Shown piece by piece: positions 42,558 to 49,564 of a DNA stretch of 49,564 nt. The translations under genes were made by a program, and so were the position numbers. The notes beneath the pieces are model-generated. The model worked only from the letters and a program-made list of their open reading frames with translations, did no database searches and had not been told where the DNA came from. Source of the stretch: Promethearchaeota archaeon (GTDB taxonomy: Archaea; Asgardarchaeota; Lokiarchaeia; Sigyniarchaeales; SOKP01); NCBI GenBank assembly GCA_029838195.1, contig JALGVJ010000027.1, positions 1-49,564 on the forward strand, written 5' to 3'. Position 1 is the first letter of the stretch, and each line of letters starts with the position of its first letter.

Positions 42558-42633
42558 ACAAAATAAGGGAAGGTAATAAAAGAAAAAAAACTAAAAATAA
42601 ATAAAGATACATTCCTTAAACAAGAATATTAAT

Positions 42634-43686
42634 TCATTCTAATAAACCATAAGCATTTTTTAAATATTTTTCAGCATCGGCAACTATTCTGTTAATGATG
42701 GTCTTGACAGATTCAATGCTATTGATGATTCCGATGGATTGGCCAAGGAGAACTGCTCCATCTTTTATGTTTCCTTTGTATGCCAACTCATATTTCTTTC
42801 CTTCTTCAATCACATCTTGTTCGGTCATTTGAGCTTCTTGAGCCATTTTTTCCTCTTTATCTGAAACTAAATCGTGGTGTAAGGAGTATTCATTTTTCCA
42901 TAACCTAATAGGGCCTAACGCTCCCGTTACCAATACCGTATCTTGCGCCTTTGCTTGAGGCACGACATTTTTATAAGTTTCGTGAAATTCACTTTCTTTA
43001 GAAGCAATGAAACGTGAGCCCATAGCAATTGCGCCCGCTCCCATGGCCAATGCTGATGCCAAGCCTCTTCCACTCGCAAAACCACCACAAGCTATGACAG
43101 GCATGTCTGGATATTTCTCCAGGACTTGTTGTAATAGTACTAACGTGCTTACTTTTTCATAGCTCTGATGACCCCCACCCTCCGTGCCCGTAATGACCAA
43201 TCCGTCGACATTTGCCGCCACGCACTTGTCTGCTAACCATAAGGCAGGTGCCACATGAAAATGCTTGATTTGTGATCCATTTTCCCTCAATTTATGAAAG
43301 CTCTTCGATTGTGGTAAGGTTTTAGAGGATCCCGCACTCGTGACGGCATATATGCATTGTTCCCGTAGTTTTGGGTTGTTCATGATGAATTTGGGAATTT
43401 CCGTCGTGAGAGCCTTGGCGTATATTTCCCTGCGGGATGTCCTTATGTTAAATCCAAATGGCTTGTCTGTATGTTCAATAACGTGTAGCATGTTTTTTTT
43501 CATGATTTCCACGGGATTTTTACCAGCCATTAAATCGCTAATCAAGGCTGTATGGCTTAAAACGCCCAAGCCTCCCGCCTCAGAAACGGCGATGGTTAAC
43601 TCCGTGGTATAAAAGGGACCCATCGGAGCGGCAATAATAGGATGCTTGATTCCAAGCATTTCAGTTATTTTCGTTTTAAATACCAT
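42634..43686 (-). CDS. Nitronate monooxygenase-like flavoprotein, long paralogue
   Basis: A 350-residue FMN TIM-barrel protein: KHPIIAAPMGPFYTTELTIAVSEAGGLGVLS (about 14-44), DGLVITGTEGGGHQ (about 174-187) with the family's active-site histidine position, and VIACGGFASGRGLASALAMGAGAIAMGSRFIASKES (about 214-249). Closer to typical bacterial NMO/FabK-like enzymes than the 294-residue copy at 14579. It is adjacent to an acyl-CoA ligase gene on the same strand (159 bases apart), which fits a role in acyl or enoyl metabolism as well as nitronate oxidation. Confidence 0.87.
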   Translation of the reverse strand: MVFKTKITEMLGIKHPIIAAPMGPFYTTELTIAVSEAGGLGVLSHTALISDLMAGKNPVEIMKKNMLHVIEHTDKPFGFNIRTSRREIYAKALTTEIPKFIMNNPKLREQCIYAVTSAGSSKTLPQSKSFHKLRENGSQIKHFHVAPALWLADKCVAANVDGLVITGTEGGGHQSYEKVSTLVLLQQVLEKYPDMPVIACGGFASGRGLASALAMGAGAIAMGSRFIASKESEFHETYKNVVPQAKAQDTVLVTGALGPIRLWKNEYSLHHDLVSDKEEKMAQEAQMTEQDVIEEGKKYELAYKGNIKDGAVLLGQSIGIINSIESVKTIINRIVADAEKYLKNAYGLLE

Positions 43687-43845
43687 TTCAAATCACGTGT
43701 TTTAATTTTCTTCTTTACACCAATGATAACAATAATGAAAAATAAAATATCATTAGTAAAAAAAATTATTTGATTTGAAGAGTTCTCTTTCCTCGTTTGT
43801 TAATTAAGAAAAAAGAGGCAAGGTGCTACCTAATCTTGGCCGATT

Positions 43846-45516
43846 TTAGCGCTTTTGTAAGGCTTTCTTATCTATTTTTCCTACTGCCGTTCTTGGTAAG
43901 GTAGGCACAAACTCTACGAATCGCGGATATTTATATGCTGCCAAATTCTCTTTTGCCCACTCAATAATTTCTCCCTCAGTTATTTTGCCCACGTAATCCT
44001 CGTTTAATGAAACAAATGCCTTGATATTTTCGCCCGTATTAGGATCTTCAATTCCCACAACTGCAGCAGAAGATATGGCGGGATGTTCTTCTAATTTCTC
44101 TTCTATTTCTTTCGGCATTACTTTATATCCTTTATATTTTATCATTTCTTTAGTCCTTCCCATAATATAAAACCATCCATCTTCCGTCATTCGAGCAAGA
44201 TCGCCCGTCCTTAGCCACCCATCTTCAGTTATGACTCTTTTGGTTGCTTCAGGATTTTTCCAGTATCCTTTCATGACTTGACGTCCTTTAATGAGCAGTT
44301 CTCCTACTTCTCCTGGCTTTACCTCTTCTAATGTTTCGGTGTTCACGATTTTTGCATCCGTATCGAGTAGAGGAATACCGATCGAGTCAGCCCTGACTTC
44401 AGGAAGCCAATCAGGTTGCATGTGAGTTATTGGAGAAGCTTCCGTAAGACCGTAGCCCTGCGAAAAATGAATGTCGCCAACTACGCTCTTAAATTTTTCT
44501 GTGACTTCTGCCGGTAAAGTGGTAGAGCCAGAAATGGCCCCTTCGAGGGAAGATAGATCAATCTTGCCGAAATCGGGATGATTCACGATTAATTGGAACA
44601 TTAGAGGCACTCCTACAAAGCTTTTGATTTTATAATCCCTGATATGTCTCATGATTACATCTGGATAAAAATCTCCTTCCATTATCATCATTACGCCTAA
44701 TAATAATGACGTGATGAGGACCGTGAAGCCAAACGTGTGACAGAGAGGTAACACGCACAAGGTCACTTCTCGTCCCATATTTTCTTCATATACTTGTTTT
44801 TGTAAATATATCGTATATAACACGTCAGAGATAATATTATCGTGGGTTAGCATTACGCCTTTTGGAAGCCCCGTAGTTCCACCTGTATAGAGTAGCGTGG
44901 CAAGATCATTCATCGGGTCAATCATGACCCTTTTAGGCTCTGTTGGCTCAGCATCTTCGAGAAACGTACTCAAGGGTATTCCTTCGCCTTTTGGTTCTTT
45001 TGTGCCTAATAAAATGATATTTTCAATTTCTACTTCCCTGGATGCTTTTTTAATGATTCTATAATTCTTGCTATGAACAAACACGGTTTTAATGATGCCC
45101 GCGTCTTTAATAATATGCGTGACATCACCCACGTTCAATAATGGGTTAATGGGAGTCAAAGATGCCCCCGTTTGAAGGATACCAATAGTGGTAAAAGCAA
45201 ATTCCGGAATATTTCCCGTCATTAAGCCAATGGATTCTTTTTTAGAAATACCTAGTTTTTCATGAAGAGCATTCGTTATTTTATTTGCCTCTAAAAACAT
45301 TTCTAAATAGGTATATTTTCTCTCTTCAGGAACGTAATAAATTGCACAGTGAGTTGGAAATAATTCTTTAGAAATCTTTAAGATATCCGGAATGGAAATG
45401 GGGTCCCATGAAATGGATTTAGGATTGTCATCGGGGTAAAATTTCAGCCATGGTCTATGGGGGTCGACCGAGAAATGTTCATAATCTTCTTTAATGTTTA
45501 AAAAACCTTCAAACAT
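43846..45516 (-). CDS. AMP-forming acyl-CoA ligase (long/medium-chain fatty acid type)
   Basis: A 556-residue ANL-superfamily enzyme that activates a carboxylic acid to an acyl-adenylate and then an acyl-CoA. Motifs: P-loop LLYTGGTTGLPKGVMLTHDN (about 212-231), YGLTEASP (about 355), GWLRTGDLARMTEDGWFYIMGRTKEMIKYKGYKVMP (about 430-465) and the acyl-adenylate lysine in PRTAVGKIDKK near the C-terminus. No signal or membrane segment. Specificity is open: fatty acids or aromatic acids. GGATGGTGT lies five bases before the ATG and a TATA-like AATTTATATAA about 70 bases upstream (45586-45596). Confidence 0.9.
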   Translation of the reverse strand: MFEGFLNIKEDYEHFSVDPHRPWLKFYPDDNPKSISWDPISIPDILKISKELFPTHCAIYYVPEERKYTYLEMFLEANKITNALHEKLGISKKESIGLMTGNIPEFAFTTIGILQTGASLTPINPLLNVGDVTHIIKDAGIIKTVFVHSKNYRIIKKASREVEIENIILLGTKEPKGEGIPLSTFLEDAEPTEPKRVMIDPMNDLATLLYTGGTTGLPKGVMLTHDNIISDVLYTIYLQKQVYEENMGREVTLCVLPLCHTFGFTVLITSLLLGVMMIMEGDFYPDVIMRHIRDYKIKSFVGVPLMFQLIVNHPDFGKIDLSSLEGAISGSTTLPAEVTEKFKSVVGDIHFSQGYGLTEASPITHMQPDWLPEVRADSIGIPLLDTDAKIVNTETLEEVKPGEVGELLIKGRQVMKGYWKNPEATKRVITEDGWLRTGDLARMTEDGWFYIMGRTKEMIKYKGYKVMPKEIEEKLEEHPAISSAAVVGIEDPNTGENIKAFVSLNEDYVGKITEGEIIEWAKENLAAYKYPRFVEFVPTLPRTAVGKIDKKALQKR

Positions 45517-45971
45517 GAGTTACACCATCCAAACTTTAATCTTTTCCTTATGTAATTCATTAATAATATTAGTTTTGTTTATTAATTATATAAATTTTTG
45601 TCTCCTATTTAGATAAATTTCGACGAGTGGAGATATTAAAAAGAACAAGCATTATTATTTATCCAAATTAGGATGAAATGAAAAAATTGGCTTCCATTTA
45701 TCTCGTTTTACCATGAGAGGTTTCTTTATAACAATGGAAAAAATTCAAGTTTATATCAAAAGTTTTTCTAATTCTATTTTATCTTCTTTGGATTTTCTCC
45801 CTCTCTTAGCTAATAAAATATTTTTTTTAAAGAATTTTTTTGCCATTAATTATTAAAATGAAACAACTCAATTAAAATAAAAATTTAAAATAAACGCAAG
45901 TTAAGTTTTCTATGAAGTATTATTTTATAGGTGTCATGGACTTGCCTTGCCTTCTCACTTAACCCTTCCTT
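45517..45971. other. Intergenic, acyl-CoA ligase promoter, no gene
   Basis: Contains the ribosome-binding site and TATA-like element (45586-45596) of the acyl-CoA ligase near one end. The remaining A/T-rich stretch, up to the LRR stop codon, shows no credible reading frame, repeat or RNA structure. Confidence 0.4.
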
Positions 45972-47168
45972 CTACAAGGAAAATCCTTTAAATCCCTCTG
46001 GACCAATCTCAAGAGAAATTGAAATAAGGTCCGGGAGGTCCACTATCGGATTGTCCTCCAAATAATTCATCTCCAGCGAAGGAGTGCGGAGCAAGCTTAC
46101 GGGAAACTCCGTGAATTGATTGTGCCGCAAGTAGATTTCTTCAAGCTTGATGCCAGCATCGAAGGAATCGGGAACGCGAGAAAGACCACAATCAGACATG
46201 TAAAGCTTTTCCAAGGAAGGGTGGTGGAGCAGATGCTCGGGAAATCGCCAGAAGGGGGTTCCTCCTAAATTGAGCCTCTTGAGATGTGGCAGGGCGGACG
46301 AGAGGTCGGGAACCTCCGCAATATTGCAATCTATTAAAACTAATTCTTCTAGAGCCATAAGCGAAAGGAGCTGTTCGGGAAAACTCCGAAAGCGGCAGTC
46401 CCATAAAACTAAATATTTTAATTTCTTCAAGTTTCGAAATGAATCGGGCAATCTTTCTAATTTATTATAATCTAGTTCAAGCTTTTCCAAATTGGCAAGA
46501 TTTCCAAATGATTCGGGTAATTCCGATAAAGCATTACATACTAAATTCAACTTCTTTAAATTTCTCAAGTTTCTGAATGATTCAGGCAACTCTGATAACG
46601 CATTCTCTTGCAAATTCAACACCTCTAAATTCCTCAAGTTTTCAAACTCCTCAGGCAAGCGTTCTAAATTAGTGTGCCAAAGGTTTAAAATCTTTAGCAA
46701 AGTCATTTGAGTAAACCAATCGGGCATCATTTTCAGCGGATTTCCTTCCAGGTCCAAAATCAAAAGAGAGGAAAATTCCCTAAACCATTTCAGAAACGAA
46801 GAGAAATTATTTGATGTTAACCATAATTTTTTAATGTAATTGAATTTCCAAAAATAGGAAGGAAGCCTCTCAGCCTGGATTTTATCATTATAATGTATAT
46901 CTAAATCCTCAATGGTTTTATTAGGAAAACTAAACTCAATCTTTTGGATACAATATTCACTGATCACCCGCTTAATGAGGTGTTTTTCCTCTTCAGATTC
47001 CAAAAAATAATCGATCTTCTCCTCTCGCGTGAACTCCTCACAAAGATAGGTTCTTAGCGTCCCTCGAAACATCGCGTTTTTGGTAGTATAGAACCAGTTG
47101 AAAAGATTTTTAATATACCGTATACGGAGTCTCGGGTTCTTTCTATTCATGCGCTTGAGAAGGGGCAA
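45972..47168 (-). CDS. Leucine-rich-repeat protein (probably 5'-broken)
   Basis: A 398-codon frame. Residues about 100-385 contain roughly ten to twelve 23-residue LRR units of the LxxLxLxxNxLxxLPxxFxxL type. Several are near copies of each other at DNA level (around 46500-46620), implying repeat expansion. Residues 1-95 are basic and charged and not LRR. The TTG at 47168 and ATG at 47150 lack a ribosome-binding site, and in the same frame coding-like sequence continues upstream through TAG codons, so the intact gene was probably longer. LRR proteins bind partners; in Asgards they are often eukaryote-like. Base composition is visibly less A/T-rich than neighbours. Confidence 0.75.
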   Translation of the reverse strand: MPLLKRMNRKNPRLRIRYIKNLFNWFYTTKNAMFRGTLRTYLCEEFTREEKIDYFLESEEEKHLIKRVISEYCIQKIEFSFPNKTIEDLDIHYNDKIQAERLPSYFWKFNYIKKLWLTSNNFSSFLKWFREFSSLLILDLEGNPLKMMPDWFTQMTLLKILNLWHTNLERLPEEFENLRNLEVLNLQENALSELPESFRNLRNLKKLNLVCNALSELPESFGNLANLEKLELDYNKLERLPDSFRNLKKLKYLVLWDCRFRSFPEQLLSLMALEELVLIDCNIAEVPDLSSALPHLKRLNLGGTPFWRFPEHLLHHPSLEKLYMSDCGLSRVPDSFDAGIKLEEIYLRHNQFTEFPVSLLRTPSLEMNYLEDNPIVDLPDLISISLEIGPEGFKGFSL

Positions 47169-47459
47169 GGAGAGGCGGCTGTCGAGGATGCGCGTGTTAA
47201 AATCGTTTTCGACCTAAGCTTGTATGTTTGAGCAGTTCACGAAGAAATCGAGTTTGGCAAGTCTCTCGCCGTGAACCCCTTTAGGGGGACGAACCTCGTA
47301 CTCCCTATCCAAGTGCTGGATGATGTCATCAATAGACTCGATGTTTTCAAGAGCGGGTAGCTAATCTATGGGGATAGCAAGGGGCACGAAGCGGCAAGCC
47401 TTGAATCTCTCTCCGTAGCCGTAAATGTATGACCTACAATCGATTAGTTTGATGGAGAA
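47169..47459 (-). pseudogene. 5' part of the LRR gene, interrupted by amber codons
   Basis: Reading upstream in the LRR frame gives protein-like sequence (IKLIDCRSYIYGYGERFKA, and after it ENIESIDDIIQHLDREYEV and onwards) interrupted by TAG at 47361-47363 and 47214-47216, with another TAG at 47460-47462. No ATG lies in this stretch. Codon use and base composition match the LRR ORF, not the A/T-rich spacer. The simplest reading is a pseudogene; all three interrupting stops are TAG, which is noted in the findings. Confidence 0.55.
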
Positions 47460-47598
47460 CTAATTAGAACAAGTAAAATTATGTCGGTGTGAATATCAAA
47501 ACTAATCCATACTAAATTTTAAAAAAATAATATTTTATTAAGTCAAGAATTTAATTAAAAATCTTTATTAAATTAATGAAAAGAATTTTTTAACAGCA

Positions 47599-48945
47599 TC
47601 AACTATTAAATATATTGAGAGCTTTTCCGGTCATCCATTTAAGTTTCTCAATACCGAATAATTTTAAAATAGTAGGAGCAATATCAATATAGCATACTTT
47701 ATCTCCTTTACCATTTTTAATATTATTTCCATAAGCAATAAAAATCCCATCCAGTGAATGACTAATAACATTAGTATTTCGTGTATTATATATTGAAGGA
47801 TCAGCACTGAAATAATATTTATTTTTTAATAAAATATAAAAGTCGGGAAAGAATTCATTTTTAGGTGATATGATTTTAAAAACATTTTTATCTTTTAATA
47901 ATTCTTCTTTTATTTTTTTTTTTAAAAATTTATATCTATTTTCTAAATATAATCCACCTAAATTGGATTTAAAAGATTGAAATCTGAAAACACCGGGAAT
48001 TACTAAAGAAGCTCTTGGTTTAATTTTTTTAAAGGGAATTCCGCTCTTCGATTTATTAATTTTATTTTGTATTTCTTTTTTACCTTTATATAAGAATAAA
48101 TAGTGATAAAATTTTTTTAATTGATTTGTTGGTTCTAAAATGGGTCTAAAAATATCATATAATTTAAGTAAAATACTATACCATTTCTCTCTCTCTCTGT
48201 CGGGAGGAAATTGAAATAATCTTTTTTTTTTAATCCAAGAATAAAAATAAAAAACTTTTTTATAAATTGTTAGCCCATGATCGCTTATAATGAAGATATT
48301 ATCGTAATTTTTAGTTTTTAATATTTCTTTAAAAAATTTATCGATTTTAATATAGCTTAGATCAATATAATGGAGAATTTTATCCAACTTTAAATAATTT
48401 AAATGAGATATATGATCTGGTAATCCGATTATATAAGTTAAAAAATTAAAATTTTCATTTAATTTTTGGAGAAAGATCTTTTTTTTAACTTCAAATGCTT
48501 TAAATATTTCTCTTAAATTTGAACCTCCAACTATCCATTCTTTATCATAAATATCTTTCAAATTTGAAGGATAAGTTGATAATTCTGGAGATAAAATTCC
48601 CGTGAACATTTCTCCATTTATTTTCCAAGGTGGATATGTTCCCGGAAGGTTTAATACAAGAGATTTTAATTTAGGATTGGAAAAAATTGCTTTTTCTCTC
48701 CATATTGTTGAATTAAATAATCCTTTCCCGCGTAATGAGAAATAATTAAAGCCTAATTGATCTGGTGTGAGACCAGAAAATAAACAAGGAAAAGAAGGAA
48801 TAGTGATTGGAGGGATAGTTACTTCTAATTTAGCACTATATCCATGTGTTATTAGTTTTTCAAAATTTGGTAATAATTGTTTATTAATTAATGGATTAAT
48901 TTGTTCAAAACTACCCCCATCTATACCTATAACTAAAATCTTTAT
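47599..48945 (-). CDS. Alkaline-phosphatase-superfamily phosphodiesterase/pyrophosphatase, ATA start likely
   Basis: About 448 residues if read from ATA at 48945-48943; the first ATG in frame is only at 48609. The upstream 112 codons are clearly part of the protein: KILVIGIDGGSF supplies the first metal aspartate and TIPPITIPSFPCLFSG supplies the nucleophile threonine region; downstream GLPDHISHLNY (Asp, His, His ligands), FIISDHGL (Asp-His) and NVISHSLDGIF (His) complete the two-metal site of type I phosphodiesterase/nucleotide pyrophosphatase proteins. A TAA lies directly before the ATA and GTGAT five bases further, so initiation at ATA or a mutated ATG is indicated. No signal peptide. Extremely A/T-rich compared with the neighbouring LRR region; suggests different origin. 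Substrate unknown, often glycan- or lipid-linked phosphate esters. Confidence 0.75.
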   Translation of the reverse strand: MKILVIGIDGGSFEQINPLINKQLLPNFEKLITHGYSAKLEVTIPPITIPSFPCLFSGLTPDQLGFNYFSLRGKGLFNSTIWREKAIFSNPKLKSLVLNLPGTYPPWKINGEMFTGILSPELSTYPSNLKDIYDKEWIVGGSNLREIFKAFEVKKKIFLQKLNENFNFLTYIIGLPDHISHLNYLKLDKILHYIDLSYIKIDKFFKEILKTKNYDNIFIISDHGLTIYKKVFYFYSWIKKKRLFQFPPDREREKWYSILLKLYDIFRPILEPTNQLKKFYHYLFLYKGKKEIQNKINKSKSGIPFKKIKPRASLVIPGVFRFQSFKSNLGGLYLENRYKFLKKKIKEELLKDKNVFKIISPKNEFFPDFYILLKNKYYFSADPSIYNTRNTNVISHSLDGIFIAYGNNIKNGKGDKVCYIDIAPTILKLFGIEKLKWMTGKALNIFNS

Positions 48946-48949
48946 TTAA

Positions 48950-49256
48950 TATCACTTATATTTTTATTAATTTAATTTTATATTCAAATTGATAAGCTGA
49001 TAATTAGATGATAATTATCATTTATTTATATAAATTTTCTTTTAATGACTATGAATTAAACATGATAGCTTCCATTTAAAGCTATTTCAACCATAAAGAC
49101 TAAATATGTGGAAAGCATCCCTTTCCTCCGGAAAGAATCTCTTCGATCTCTCACTTTGGATCGTTGGGGAGTGTTATCAAGTGAATTCACCCCTCTCTCT
49201 ATTCCATCTCTCTTAAATACTAAAAGATTTAAGTATGGAGAAAACCAAGTAATTAC
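48950..49256. other. Intergenic, uncertain
   Basis: A/T-rich spacer followed from about 49110 by less A/T-rich sequence. A 60-codon frame (GTG 49108 to TAG 49290) overlaps the transposase frame below; it could be a short remnant of the mobile element's leader, but no family is recognised. Confidence 0.3.
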
Positions 49257-49564
49257 GTGGAAGAAAATGTTGATGATGGGATTGAGTTAGAAATCCGGGA
49301 ACATTCCGATGCGGATTTTTTCCCGGAACACTGTCCCCACTGCAAGTCATCCCATATCAAGAGACTCTCTTATTGAATGAGAGAGATCCAGGATTTGGGA
49401 ACACCCCGTATTTGTTGGCGCATCCATTACGAACGTGTTTATTTTCAATCCACGGAATGTAAGGAGATCTTCACCATCGAGCACCCGCTCATCCCAATTG
49501 GAACCCGTTTCATACCGGGAGTTATAGAATATATAATCACCCGCGTGCTCAAAATAGGGGAATC
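49257..49564 (+). pseudogene. N-terminal part of an ISL3-like transposase, stop-interrupted, cut by window edge
   Basis: From GTG 49257 the frame reads an acidic start and a zinc-finger half CPHCKSSHIKR, reaches TGA at 49374-49376, and then continues in the same frame as MREIQDLGTPRICWRIHYER and on to the window edge, with C-x-x-x-EIFTIEHPLIP. The paired CPHC ... ECKEIFT layout with a conserved 'aromatic-arginine' strand is that of ISL3-type transposase N-terminal zinc-binding domains. The in-frame TGA suggests an inactive copy, unless the ORF restarts at ATG 49377. Terminal repeats cannot be identified because the element runs out of the window. Confidence 0.5.

Noticed and set aside
48767..48949. 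60-codon plus-strand frame
   Set aside because: Antisense to the conserved N-terminal region of the alkaline-phosphatase-superfamily gene.
49374..49376. Selenocysteine at the transposase TGA
   Set aside because: No SECIS-like hairpin was evident and transposases are not selenoproteins; decay or an alternative start is simpler.
1..49564. tRNA, rRNA or CRISPR arrays
   Set aside because: I scanned for T-loop-like GTTCRANNC with partner stems and for regularly spaced repeats and saw none; a covariance-model scan would be more sensitive.

Overview
The window looks like a piece of an Asgard (Lokiarchaeia-like) archaeal genome. It is visibly AT-rich. Its information-processing genes are archaeal: a TFB-type transcription factor, archaeal/eukaryal-type prolyl-tRNA synthetase, deoxyhypusine synthase and pyruvoyl-dependent arginine decarboxylase. 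It also has several eukaryote-flavoured genes: a two-domain gelsolin protein, a longin-like protein, an EMC3/TMCO1-type insertase, a leucine-rich-repeat protein, dual-specificity phosphatases and tail-anchored proteins. The metabolic genes are largely bacterial-like, a mixture typical of Asgards. Assignment is from gene content only. No rRNA, tRNA or CRISPR array was recognised.

Layout. 1-5.3 kb: tail of an unknown gene, then deoxyhypusine synthase and arginine decarboxylase (convergent, overlapping), a small very acidic repeat protein, a metallo-beta-lactamase-fold hydrolase and an apparently solitary DNA methyltransferase. 5.6-11.1 kb: a broken small ORF, ProS, a GH1 glycosidase, an unknown coiled-coil protein and a TFB with an unusual zinc ribbon. 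11.4-15.5 kb (minus strand): a LarA-family racemase translationally coupled to an FAD/Fe-S 2-hydroxyacid dehydrogenase, then a nitronate-monooxygenase-like flavoprotein. 15.9-19.3 kb: a two-component pair, a frameshifted membrane protein, a longin-like protein and a tail-anchored protein.

19.6-22.8 kb: a three-gene glycerol-3-phosphate dehydrogenase type operon (GlpA-like, FAD/NAD oxidoreductase, DUF1667). 22.8-26.9 kb: tandem dual-specificity phosphatases, a 777-residue protein joining an EF-G-like translational GTPase to a YqgF/RuvX-like RNase H-fold domain, and a zinc-ribbon protein. 27-30.7 kb: a heterodimeric ABC exporter with one degenerate ATP site. 30.9-33.5 kb: radical SAM protein, DUF106 insertase, membrane zinc-ribbon protein and GtrA-like protein. 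33.7-37.5 kb: HAD-like protein with a lysine-rich tail, a long coiled coil, and the gelsolin/zinc-ribbon protein.

37.6-45.5 kb: an aminotransferase, a tail-anchored coiled-coil protein, proB-proA-lysE, a second nitronate-monooxygenase-like gene and an acyl-CoA ligase. 45.9-49.6 kb is a decayed or accessory end: an LRR gene whose 5' part is interrupted by amber codons, an alkaline-phosphatase-superfamily gene that seems to start at ATA, and the interrupted start of a transposase.

The most unusual object is the EF-G/YqgF fusion (23975-26308). The gelsolin/zinc-ribbon protein is next; its zinc ribbon resembles that of the small protein encoded beside the GTPase fusion. All assignments rest on motif recognition by eye; no database search was possible.
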